Source: Paenibacillus sp. MMS20-IR301
GTDB taxonomy: Bacteria; Bacillota; Bacilli; Paenibacillales; Paenibacillaceae
DNA: 64,000 nt
NCBI RefSeq assembly: GCF_032302195.1
Contig: NZ_CP135275.1
Coordinates: 7,027,001-7,091,000, forward strand
Reading direction: 5' to 3'
Part shown: positions 16,382 to 24,561 of the stretch, piece after piece
Position numbering within the stretch: position 1 is the first letter of the stretch
Layout: each line of letters begins with the position of its first letter
Notes under the pieces: model-generated
What the model saw: the letters and a program-made list of their open reading frames with translations, nothing else
What the model was told of the DNA's origin: nothing
Database searches by the model: none
Program-made: the position numbers and the translations under genes

Positions 16382-16798
16382 ATGAAAGAGTATATTCAGG
16401 ATTTGAATTTGATAGATTTACTTAGTGAAAAGCATAAGGTGCTGCGGGACAAGGTCAATCTGCTGAGCGGAGAGCCGCTGAATAAGACAGAGACGCATAT
16501 TCTGGCGATGCTGGAGCTGCATGAGATGCTGTCTATTTCCGAGCTCAGCCGGATGATCAGCATCTCCCGCCAGGGAACGCAGAAGACGATTAATAATCTG
16601 CTTGCCGAGGGTTACGCGGGGACGGCTGCCGTGGAAGGGAATAACCGGGACAAGCATATCGTGCTTACGGAGAAAGGTGCCGCAGCCTGCAGAAGCATGC
16701 TGGAGATCAAGCAGGGCATTGAGGCGGAGATTGCGGCCAAGATCGGCAAGGAGCAGGTGGAGAACCTGCGCAGACTGCTCACGGCAGACTGGCTGTAG
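16382..16798 (+). CDS. MarR-family transcriptional regulator
   Basis: A 138-residue winged-helix regulator. LLSGEPLNKTETHILAMLELHE, MLSISELSRMISISRQGTQKTINNLLAEGY and the wing DKHIVLTEKG are typical of MarR. A longer frame from 16331 exists, but GGAGG at 16369-16374 points to the ATG at 16382. It faces the DUF2798 gene across a perfect palindrome and probably represses both itself and that gene until a small ligand binds. Confidence 0.88.
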   Translation: MKEYIQDLNLIDLLSEKHKVLRDKVNLLSGEPLNKTETHILAMLELHEMLSISELSRMISISRQGTQKTINNLLAEGYAGTAAVEGNNRDKHIVLTEKGAAACRSMLEIKQGIEAEIAAKIGKEQVENLRRLLTADWL

Positions 16799-16870
16799 CA
16801 GCCGGATTGTACCTGAGCGCACAGGCCGGTTCATTATCACAGCTTGTTCCGGCATCCGTACCGGATAATT

Positions 16871-16908
16871 GAAACAGGGTCCCCGGAGGTTTCCGGCGGG
16901 CCTGTTTC
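16871..16908. terminator. Hairpin downstream of marR
   Basis: GAAACAGG (16871-16878) pairs with CCTGTTTC (16901-16908), with an inner CCGGA/TCCGG stem. The U-tract is short, so termination may be partial. Confidence 0.55.
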
Positions 16909-16967
16909 TGCCTGCTGCAGCGTGCACCGGGCAGGGGCGGCGGACATTTTGCACACGTTAATAATCC

Positions 16968-16997
16968 TTGAACTTCACAGAATGAAAACGCTATAAT
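16968..16997 (+). promoter_or_regulatory. Promoter of the first AraC sensor gene, with a cre-like overlap
   Basis: TTGAAC (16968-16973), an 18-base spacer and TATAAT (16992-16997) form a good sigma-A promoter 34 bases before the ATG. TGAAAACGCTATAA overlaps the -10 and resembles a cre half, though its right end deviates. Confidence 0.55.
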
Positions 16998-17030
16998 TGA
17001 GCTTGAGTACTTAGTTGAAGGAGCCAATCT

Positions 17031-19277
17031 ATGAAAAAAGGCAGGATGTTCTATAAGATTTTCATCCCTATACTGGTGCTTGGCATCGGTCTGGTAATCA
17101 GCTTCGGCAGCTATATTTATATGACAACCAACCATTCTGTGATTGAGCGGGTCGCTGACGGCAAGCAGCGGCTGATTAATCAGATCAGAAGCACGCTTGA
17201 GCAAAAAATTAAGACGATCGAATATGCCTTCAACACGTACAGCACCACCAGCTCGTTCAGTGAGGTCATCAAGAATCCGATTACCGAATCGGATTTCCAG
17301 GCTTACCGCGATATTAATACGCAGCTGAATTACATAGCCTCTCTGGGGATGGACGGCGTGGAATACTCCCTCATCAGCCTGGAGCAGGATTGGCAAATCT
17401 CGAACGGCCGGCTCTCGTATCTGACCGCCGGGGACCGGGCCGCCCTGTTCGCGGAATATATTGATGATCAGAAGCAGTCGCTCTTCTGGATCAAGACGGA
17501 TAACGGCATCCGGTTTGTGAATACGCTGCCGGTATTCTCCCAGAATAAGCAGGCCATCGCCTTATCCGATATATCCCTGCTGTCGCTGCGGCGCACCCTG
17601 CAGACGGAAGATAATACCCCGGTATTCCTGCTGAACCGGCAGGGAGATATTCTCTACGGGCCTGATGCGGGAGAAGCAGAGCTGCCGACAGCAGCCCAAT
17701 TAAGCCGCGTTACAGAGGCAGCCGGCAGCGGAGGCCTGACGGGCATAGTGCCGCTTGAGCTGTCCGACCGCCAGAAGGTTAAGGCCATCTACGCCAAATC
17801 TTCCTATAACAATTGGATCTATGTAACGCTGCTGGAGCAGAAGGAGGTTTCGGATGCGCTGACGGCCACCCGGTTCGGCCTAATCATGATGATTGTAATC
17901 ATTACGCTGCTGATTGTAGTTGTGGCTTACGGCACGGCGCTGCATTTCACCAGGCGTATCCAGAAGATCCAGCGGAAGCTGTCTGGGGACGCTCAGCCTG
18001 CACCGAAAGATGAGATTGACTGGATTATCAGATCCATAGATACTATTTTGTCGGAGAAAGAGAATCTGGAGGGGCTGCTGGAGCTGGAGATGCCGCAGCT
18101 GGAAACCCAGTGTATCCTGAATCTGTTCCGGGGCAGCATGTCGGCCGGAGAGCTGGAGCATAATATGGCCCGGTTCGGCTATTCGTTCGCGGAGGATACG
18201 CGTTTCGCCGCCATGCTGATCCAGCTCGACAATTACGGGGAACGGCAGGCGAATGATAAGAATCTGCTGCTCGTCGCCGTGAACAAGCTGGTAGAGGAGC
18301 TCCTTCCGGGCTCCCGGAGGATGATTCCGATTCTGCTCAACGATAAGACGCAGGCGACGATCCTGATCTTCGAAGGCGCAAGTGAGCAGGAGAACCGCAA
18401 GCAGGTGCTGGAGGATGCCAAGCGGATCATCAGGGCGGTGCGGGAGCTGCTCAAGCTGTCGGTCAGCGTTGGGATCAGCCGGTTCTATACCGACCTGACC
18501 GGCAGCAGGGAAGCCTGCGAGATGAGCAAGCAGGCGCTGCACACCCGGCTGAATCTGGGGAAGGAATCCATTATCTTTTATGAGGATATCTCTAACGTGA
18601 TCTCGGGGCCGGTGCTGCTGCATTACCCGTCAGAGCTGGAATCCCGGTTGTTCGACGCGATCCGGCTGGGCGATGAGGAGCAGGTGTCGCGTTCGCTCTA
18701 CCCGCTGCTCGGGGAGATGATGAAGCACAGCAAGAACCCGCTCAACTTTGAAGTGACGCTGATCCGCTTCGTGAATAACCTCATTCAGCTGGAACAGCTG
18801 ATCGGCGTGGAGGTGCTGCTGACCCAGGATCATTCTGCCCTGTACCACCGGCTGCTCGATATCCGCAATCCGGAGGAGATTGAACGGATTCTGGTCAAAG
18901 AGGTGATTCAGCCGATGGTGACCAGCATGAAGGAGAAGACGACCCGGCAGTTCCGCGGCCTTGCCGACCAGATAGCGGGCATTGTGCGCACGGAATATGA
19001 CCAGGATCTGTCGCTGGAGCTGATCGGTGAGCGCCTGCATTACAGTCCTAACTATTTGAGCAGCATTTTCAAGAAGGAATTCGGCATGACCTTCAGTGAA
19101 TATCTGATGGGCTACCGGCTGGAGACGGCCAAGAAATGGCTGGTGGAGAGCGACATGACGATTAAGGAGATCGGCGAGCGGCTGCAATACCATAATCCGC
19201 AGAACTTTATCCGCTCCTTCCGCAAGAAGGAGCATGTAACTCCGGGCGCCTACCGGTCGATGAAGCAGGAGAAATAG
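17031..19277 (+). CDS. Membrane-bound AraC-family sensor-regulator
   Basis: A 748-residue one-component regulator. An N-terminal membrane helix (residues ~8-30) is followed by an extracellular Cache-like sensor of ~250 residues, a second membrane helix near residue 285-305 (MMIVIITLLIVVVAYGTALH), a cytoplasmic linker and two C-terminal AraC helix-turn-helix motifs (LSLELIGERLHYSPNYLSSIF, HNPQNFIRSFRKKEHVTPG). In Paenibacillus such proteins usually sense oligosaccharides outside the cell and activate a neighbouring lplB/ytcP-type importer. The importer, hydrolase and receptor of the next 5 kb are the likely targets. Confidence 0.87.
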   Translation: MKKGRMFYKIFIPILVLGIGLVISFGSYIYMTTNHSVIERVADGKQRLINQIRSTLEQKIKTIEYAFNTYSTTSSFSEVIKNPITESDFQAYRDINTQLNYIASLGMDGVEYSLISLEQDWQISNGRLSYLTAGDRAALFAEYIDDQKQSLFWIKTDNGIRFVNTLPVFSQNKQAIALSDISLLSLRRTLQTEDNTPVFLLNRQGDILYGPDAGEAELPTAAQLSRVTEAAGSGGLTGIVPLELSDRQKVKAIYAKSSYNNWIYVTLLEQKEVSDALTATRFGLIMMIVIITLLIVVVAYGTALHFTRRIQKIQRKLSGDAQPAPKDEIDWIIRSIDTILSEKENLEGLLELEMPQLETQCILNLFRGSMSAGELEHNMARFGYSFAEDTRFAAMLIQLDNYGERQANDKNLLLVAVNKLVEELLPGSRRMIPILLNDKTQATILIFEGASEQENRKQVLEDAKRIIRAVRELLKLSVSVGISRFYTDLTGSREACEMSKQALHTRLNLGKESIIFYEDISNVISGPVLLHYPSELESRLFDAIRLGDEEQVSRSLYPLLGEMMKHSKNPLNFEVTLIRFVNNLIQLEQLIGVEVLLTQDHSALYHRLLDIRNPEEIERILVKEVIQPMVTSMKEKTTRQFRGLADQIAGIVRTEYDQDLSLELIGERLHYSPNYLSSIFKKEFGMTFSEYLMGYRLETAKKWLVESDMTIKEIGERLQYHNPQNFIRSFRKKEHVTPGAYRSMKQEK

Positions 19278-19342
19278 CCTGCCGGTACAGCAGGAGCAGC
19301 ATAACCAGAATAACCAGAATAAACAGAATAACGAGCATAACA

Positions 19343-19388
19343 GCAAACAGCCAGCCCCATACCCGGGACTGGCTGTTTGCATCATTTT
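19343..19388. terminator. Terminator shared by convergent genes
   Basis: GCAAACAGCCAG (19343-19354) pairs with CTGGCTGTTTGC (19369-19380), followed by ATCATTTTT. It separates the araC gene from the convergent permease. Short ATAACCAGA duplications lie just upstream. Confidence 0.75.
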
Positions 19389-19413
19389 TGGAAACCGTGT
19401 TCATTCCGGCGGG

Positions 19414-20304
19414 TCAGCCTTTGACTGCACCGAGCATGGCCCCTTTAGTGAAATGCTTCTGCACGAACGGATAGGCAACCAGCATCGGCACGGTGGCAAC
19501 GACGATAACGGCCATCTTAATCGTCTGGGCCGGCGGAATAATATCGACCGAGGCGTTATCGCCCTGCATCCCGCTGGAGACGATAACGATCTGGCGCAGC
19601 AGCACCTGAATCGGCCATCTGACCGAGTCGTTGATATACAGGACGGCTGTCATATAAGTGTTCCAGTAGGCTACGCCATAGAACAGGGAGAGGGTGGCGA
19701 TGGAGGGCAGCGCCAGCGGCAGCATGATTTTGATTAAGACACCGAAGTCATTGGAGCCGTCAATCTTGGCGGATTCCTCCAGCCCCTCCGGCAGCGCCTG
19801 GAAGAAGTTGCGCATAATGATCAGATTGAAGGCGTTGATGGCTGAGGGGATGATCATGGACCCGTAGGAGTCGATTAATCCGAACATTTTGACCACGAGA
19901 AAGGTAGGAATCATCCCCCCGCTGAACAGCATCGAGAACACCACTACGAAGTTAATGAAATCCCGGCCGGCCAGATATTTGCGGGATAAGCCGTAAGCCA
20001 TCAGTGCGGTAAGTATCATACTGAATACGGTTCCGGCAACCGTGACCCCGACAGATACGCCGAGGGCTCTGAAGATTGTGGGTGTAGACAGAATAAAGCG
20101 GTAAGCGTCTAATGAAAAGGTCGTGGGGAACAGGACGAATTTCTTCTCCACCACCTCTTGTGTAGAAGCAAAGGAGCTGGCAAACACATTGACAAAGGGA
20201 AAGAGACAAATCAGGGCGATGAGTGCCAGCAGGGTGGTATTCACAATGGTGAACATTCGTCCGCCCATCGTTTCTTTTTTGAATGATGATGTTGATTGCG
20301 CCAT
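19414..20304 (-). CDS. Carbohydrate ABC transporter permease (YtcP/LplC type)
   Basis: A 296-residue, six-helix permease with the EAA loop GLEESAKIDGSNDFGVLIKIMLPLALP. It ends in the family's usual VQKHFTKGAMLGAVKG, as in YtcP/LplC proteins that import oligosaccharides. AAGGAGG lies before the ATG. It is the partner of the permease at 20579, but the two are divergent instead of in one operon. A pair of near-identical 20-bp elements in inverted orientation lies between them. Confidence 0.88.
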   Translation of the reverse strand: MAQSTSSFKKETMGGRMFTIVNTTLLALIALICLFPFVNVFASSFASTQEVVEKKFVLFPTTFSLDAYRFILSTPTIFRALGVSVGVTVAGTVFSMILTALMAYGLSRKYLAGRDFINFVVVFSMLFSGGMIPTFLVVKMFGLIDSYGSMIIPSAINAFNLIIMRNFFQALPEGLEESAKIDGSNDFGVLIKIMLPLALPSIATLSLFYGVAYWNTYMTAVLYINDSVRWPIQVLLRQIVIVSSGMQGDNASVDIIPPAQTIKMAVIVVATVPMLVAYPFVQKHFTKGAMLGAVKG

Positions 20305-20359
20305 GCGGTTATCCTCCTTGTATTCGTATCAATGACACTGTAACAAGGCGGATACATTC

Positions 20360-20518
20360 CGTATATAATCATTAGCTACGGCTTTGCGGAAGGGCGGAAA
20401 ACGGCTCACAACCGGAGATGCTCCTTAGCCATGATAGGTATCCCTGCAAGAGATACTGCTCCAGGAAAGCCTGTAGCGGCGCGGGCTGCGGCAAAAGTGT
20501 AGGTAATGATTATATACG
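20360..20518. promoter_or_regulatory. Inverted pair of 20-bp elements in the divergent permease promoter region
   Basis: CGTATATAATCATTAGCTAC (20360-20379) is the reverse complement of GTAGGTAATGATTATATACG (20499-20518) at 19 of 20 positions. Similarity extends outward to a shared GCAAA and AAT. Each copy lies upstream of one permease in the same relative orientation, and neither has a good -35. They are candidate activator-dependent promoters recognised by the AraC sensor encoded at 17031. Confidence 0.65.
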
Positions 20519-20578
20519 TAATTCCGGTGCCGTCATAAGCTTGAGGCGTAGAGAAACACGTTCAAGGAGGCCGATCTG

Positions 20579-21544
20579 GTGAAGGAAGCAAATGTTGCCG
20601 CGATGGAGCTTAATCCGGTAGCGGCAAGCAAGAAGCGGAGAAATTACAATCTGCTGAGTCTAAAAAGAAACAAGCTGTTATATCTGATGATCCTGCCGGG
20701 GTTCGTGTACTTTGTAATCTTTAAGTACCTGCCGATGGGCGGTCTGATTATCTCATTCCAGGACTATCAGCCTTATATGGGGATCGGGGGCAGCCCGTGG
20801 GTCGGATTCAAACATTTCATCCGCCTGTTCACGGAGCCGACCTTCCTTATGCTGCTCAGGAATACGCTGATCCTGTTTGCGCTGAACCTGGTGATCTTTT
20901 TCCCGCTGCCGATTATTTTATCGCTGATGCTGAATGAGGTCCGCAATAAAATGTTCAAAAATGTGGTGCAGACGATCATTTATATTCCGCATTTCCTGTC
21001 CTGGGTAATCATTGTTTCCATTACTTATGTATTCATGAATGTGGACGGCGGGGTACTTAATGAGGCTATTGCCGCACTCGGCGGCCGGAAGATCAGCTTC
21101 CTCACTTCTCCGGAGTGGCTGCGCGCCGTCTATATCGCACAGATCATCTGGAAGGAGCTCGGCTGGTCGACCATTATCTATCTGGCAGCCATCACAGTTG
21201 TCGATACCCAGTTATATGAAGCCGCCGAGATGGACGGAGCAGGCAGATTGCGCAAGACCTGGCATGTTACCCTTCCGGCAATCCGTCCGGTTATCATTAC
21301 GCTGCTCATTCTCAAAATCGGGCATACGCTCGATCTCGGCTTCGAGCATATGTACCTGCTGATTAACTCCCTGAACCGTGAGGTGGGGGAAATCTTCGAT
21401 ACTTATATCTACACTGCAGGTCTGAAGAACGGCCAGCTCAGCTTCAGTACCACCGTCGGTCTATTCAAGGGGCTTGTAGGTCTGATTCTCGTTATGCTGT
21501 CGAACAAACTGGCTAAGAAGATGGGCGAAGACGGGGTGTACTAG
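20579..21544 (+). CDS. ABC transporter permease (LplB type)
   Basis: A 321-residue permease of the LplB family: FVYFVIFKYLPMGGLIISFQDY near the first membrane helix, then the EAA loop LYEAAEMDGAGRLRKTWHVTLPAIRPVII. It starts at GTG 20579, with AAGGAGG nine bases upstream. LplB/YtcP pairs work with large lipoprotein receptors such as the one at 22810 and a shared ATPase encoded elsewhere. The GH105 gene begins 36 bases after its stop, so uptake and intracellular cleavage are coupled. Confidence 0.88.
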   Translation: MKEANVAAMELNPVAASKKRRNYNLLSLKRNKLLYLMILPGFVYFVIFKYLPMGGLIISFQDYQPYMGIGGSPWVGFKHFIRLFTEPTFLMLLRNTLILFALNLVIFFPLPIILSLMLNEVRNKMFKNVVQTIIYIPHFLSWVIIVSITYVFMNVDGGVLNEAIAALGGRKISFLTSPEWLRAVYIAQIIWKELGWSTIIYLAAITVVDTQLYEAAEMDGAGRLRKTWHVTLPAIRPVIITLLILKIGHTLDLGFEHMYLLINSLNREVGEIFDTYIYTAGLKNGQLSFSTTVGLFKGLVGLILVMLSNKLAKKMGEDGVY

Positions 21545-21580
21545 ACTTAGCTGAATCTAATGTCATTTCAAACGGAGGTT

Positions 21581-22735
21581 ATGATGGCGGACAGGATGAG
21601 ATGGGCGGTGCGGACGGCAGAATCGGTTATGGAACGGACACCGCGGCTGTATGAGGCTAAAGGCTATGAGGGCAAGTGGTCATATGATTACGGGGTTATA
21701 TTGAAGGGCTTCGAGCTGCTCTGGCGGCAGACGGGCCATCCGGAATATTTCCGCTACATCCGGGAGCAGATGGATTATTTCATCGGGGAAGACGGCAGCA
21801 TTAGGGGTTACCGGCCCGATGAGTATAACATTGACCATCTCAATAACGGCAAGCTGCTGTTTGCGCTTTACCGGGAGACCGGGCTGGATAAGTACAGGTT
21901 AGCCGCCGGGCAGCTGCGGGAGCAGCTGAAGCAGCATCCCCGGACCTCAGAGCTGGCGTTCTGGCATAAGCAAATCTACCCGCAGCAGATCTGGCTGGAC
22001 GGATTGTACATGGGGGCACCGTTCTATCTCGAATACTTGCTGGCCTTCGAAGCTGGACAGGGCCTTGAGGATGTAACGCGGCAGTTCATCATCTGTGAGC
22101 GGCATACGAAGGACCCGCAGACCGGTCTGCTCTATCATGCCTGGGATGAGCAGCGCGCCCAGCCGTGGAGCCATCCGCAGACCGGCCAGTCCCCGAATTT
22201 CTGGGGGCGGTCGCTCGGCTGGTATGTGATGGCACTGGCCGATGTGCTGGCTATTCTGCCCGCCGGGCATGAGGATTATGCAGAGCTGGTGAGAATACTG
22301 CAGGATACACTGGGCGCCTTGCGGAGATTCCAGGACCCCTCTTCCGGTGTCTGGTACCAGGTGGTCAATGAGAGCGGCCGCAAGGGCAATTATCTGGAGT
22401 CCTCGGCTTCCGGCATGATCACCTATGCCATAGCGAAGGGGATCATGCTGGGCGTGCTGGAGGCAGAGGCGGGCTGGCAGGAGACGCTGGACCGGGCCTA
22501 TGCAGGCTTAATTGCCGAGTTTGTGACGGTAACCGGACGCGGGTGGGTCAATCTGAATAAGACCTGCCAGGTCGCCGGCCTGGGCGGGGAAGACCGCAGA
22601 GACGGAACCTACGCGTATTACATCAGTGAGCCGATTATCACGAATGACCAGAAGGGGCTGGGAGCCTTCCTGCTGGCCTGCGGCGAGTATGAGCAGCTGC
22701 AGCGCTCACGCGGGCAGCATACTGCGTCTCATTAA
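21581..22735 (+). CDS. Glycoside hydrolase family 105 (unsaturated rhamnogalacturonyl hydrolase)
   Basis: A ~384-residue alpha/alpha-barrel enzyme without a signal peptide. WLDGLYMGAPFYLEY carries the likely catalytic Asp (residue 140 from this start), and FWGRSLGWYVMALAD and GSGM-like blocks are typical of YteR/YesR. The family releases unsaturated galacturonate from lyase-generated rhamnogalacturonan or other oligosaccharides in the cytosol. GGAGG at 21574-21578 supports the ATG at 21581 or 21584 over the one at 21560. It lies in the same run as the LplB-like permease and receptor, giving a rhamnogalacturonan-oligosaccharide pathway. Confidence 0.87.
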   Translation: MMADRMRWAVRTAESVMERTPRLYEAKGYEGKWSYDYGVILKGFELLWRQTGHPEYFRYIREQMDYFIGEDGSIRGYRPDEYNIDHLNNGKLLFALYRETGLDKYRLAAGQLREQLKQHPRTSELAFWHKQIYPQQIWLDGLYMGAPFYLEYLLAFEAGQGLEDVTRQFIICERHTKDPQTGLLYHAWDEQRAQPWSHPQTGQSPNFWGRSLGWYVMALADVLAILPAGHEDYAELVRILQDTLGALRRFQDPSSGVWYQVVNESGRKGNYLESSASGMITYAIAKGIMLGVLEAEAGWQETLDRAYAGLIAEFVTVTGRGWVNLNKTCQVAGLGGEDRRDGTYAYYISEPIITNDQKGLGAFLLACGEYEQLQRSRGQHTASH

Positions 22736-22809
22736 GGAATTCTGACTCCCCCGCAAGCGGGGGAGAGGAAGATACAGCTACACAAATGAGCAGAAAAGGG
22801 GAATAGGGA

Positions 22810-24348
22810 ATGAATAAGAAGATTAGTAAATTGGCAGTGCTTGCTGTCAGCAGCGCTCTGGTACTGGGGGCCTGCGGCAACAATGAACCTGCGGACACAG
22901 GGCAGGCTGCAAGTCCGGCGGGGAACGGGACAGTGCAGGAAACGCCGGCAGCAAAGACAAAGATCAGCTGGATGAACATTCTGCATTCCACCACGCCGCC
23001 GACAGATACCGTGCTTAATAAAATTGAGGAGATCACGAATACAGAGCTGGACTTCACCTGGGTACCGGATGCCTCCAAGGAGGAGCGGATCAATACAGCG
23101 CTGGCTTCTGATTCCCTTGCCGATATAGTGACTCTGACCCTGTTGGAGAATTCTTCCGTGCGCAATGCGCTGAAAGCCGGAGTCTTCTGGGATGTCGGCC
23201 CGTACCTGGATGAATTCCCGAACCTCGCAGCTATTTCCCAGGATATGCGCACCTCAGCTTCTATTGAAGGCAAGCTCTACGGTATCCCGATGGTGAAGGA
23301 TCTGGCCAGAAATGGTGTTATTCTCCGCAAGGACTGGCTGGATAAGCTGGGTATGGCGGTCCCCAAAACAACTGATGAACTGATGCAAGTTGCGAAAGCG
23401 TTTACAGAACAGGACCCGGACGGCAATGGATCTAAAGATACTACCGGCTTCATCGACCGGAGCGATCTGGTCTTCGGTGCATTCAAAACGCTGGGCTCCT
23501 ATTTCGGCACGCCGTCCGGCTGGCATGTGGATGACAGCGGGACTGTGACGCCGGAGTTTGAATCTGAAGGTTATGTGAAGGCAATGGATTATATGAAAGA
23601 GCTGTATAAAGGCGGCTATATCAATCAGGATTTCGCTGTAACCGCCAAGACCGACCAGCAGCAGGGCTTTGCACAGGGGAAGGCCGGGATTTATGTCGGA
23701 GCGCTCTTTGACAGCAAGAACCTGTTGAACATGGCCAAAGGCATTCAGGATAACATGGATCTGGTCATGGTGAACGATATTACCTCCACCGGCAATGAAG
23801 CCGACCGGGCGATCTGGAGCTCGAGCAACGGCGTGGGCGGTCTGATGTCCTTCCCGAAATCGGAAGTCAAGGACGAAGCCGAGCTCAAACAGTTACTGCA
23901 ATTTGTAAATGATATTATGTCGGAGGAAGTATTCGCCCTGATGACCTATGGCATCGAAGGTGTGCACTACACAGTTGATGCCGACAAAGCAGTTACGATT
24001 ATCAACACCGAGCTGTGGCAGCAGGAGGTCCAGCCGTTCGCTTCCGCGCGGCCCAAAGAGCCTGGCTATGTTATCCATGATGCTGATCCGCTGAGAACAG
24101 AAGCTGCGCGCCTGATCCTTGATAACGAGAAGCATGCGGTGCTGAATCCGATGTACTCCCTGGAATCTCCGACGTTCTCTGCGGAAGGCTCCGAGCTGCA
24201 GAAGATTATCACCGATGCCACCTACAAGTATATTCTGGAGAAAATCGACCTTGCCGCATTCAAGCAGGAAGTGGAGAAATGGCGCAAATCCGGCGGTAAT
24301 GACATCATCTCTGAATATGAGGCTGCTTACAAAGCGGTAAACGGCTAA
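22810..24348 (+). CDS. Extracellular solute-binding lipoprotein (LplA/YtcQ-like)
   Basis: A 512-residue receptor with a signal peptide ending in the lipobox LGAC. ITNTELDFTWVPDASKEERINTALAS and EQDPDGNGSKDTTGFIDRSDLVFGAFKTLGSYFG are hallmark blocks of the large oligosaccharide receptors that serve LplB/YtcP permeases; DPDGNGSKDT looks like a calcium-binding loop. It is 42% longer than ordinary family-1 receptors such as small maltose-type proteins. It closes the rhamnogalacturonan operon and is followed by a strong terminator. Two close paralogues occur at 29807 and 35137. Confidence 0.9.
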   Translation: MNKKISKLAVLAVSSALVLGACGNNEPADTGQAASPAGNGTVQETPAAKTKISWMNILHSTTPPTDTVLNKIEEITNTELDFTWVPDASKEERINTALASDSLADIVTLTLLENSSVRNALKAGVFWDVGPYLDEFPNLAAISQDMRTSASIEGKLYGIPMVKDLARNGVILRKDWLDKLGMAVPKTTDELMQVAKAFTEQDPDGNGSKDTTGFIDRSDLVFGAFKTLGSYFGTPSGWHVDDSGTVTPEFESEGYVKAMDYMKELYKGGYINQDFAVTAKTDQQQGFAQGKAGIYVGALFDSKNLLNMAKGIQDNMDLVMVNDITSTGNEADRAIWSSSNGVGGLMSFPKSEVKDEAELKQLLQFVNDIMSEEVFALMTYGIEGVHYTVDADKAVTIINTELWQQEVQPFASARPKEPGYVIHDADPLRTEAARLILDNEKHAVLNPMYSLESPTFSAEGSELQKIITDATYKYILEKIDLAAFKQEVEKWRKSGGNDIISEYEAAYKAVNG

Positions 24349-24373
24349 GCGGACAGCTGCACGGGTTCACCAG

Positions 24374-24405
24374 GGACAAAGCGGAATCTCCGCTTTGTCC
24401 TTTTT
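24374..24405 (+). terminator. Strong intrinsic terminator
   Basis: GGACAAAGCGG and CCGCTTTGTCC form a perfect 11-bp stem followed by TTTTT, 25 bases after the receptor stop. Between it and the next gene (24406-24561) I see no clear c-di-AMP riboswitch and no strong promoter. Confidence 0.9.
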
Positions 24406-24561
24406 GCCGTACATGCCATCTGCATCTGTACAGACGGCGTCAAAAGGATTAAGGTAGTTACGGACGGAGCAGCAAATATAGTGTCTCCACCCAGTTATAG
24501 GGCCAGATTATAATTGAACGCCATGGGTAATATAACATTAAAAAAAGTCGGGTGAGCTGAT

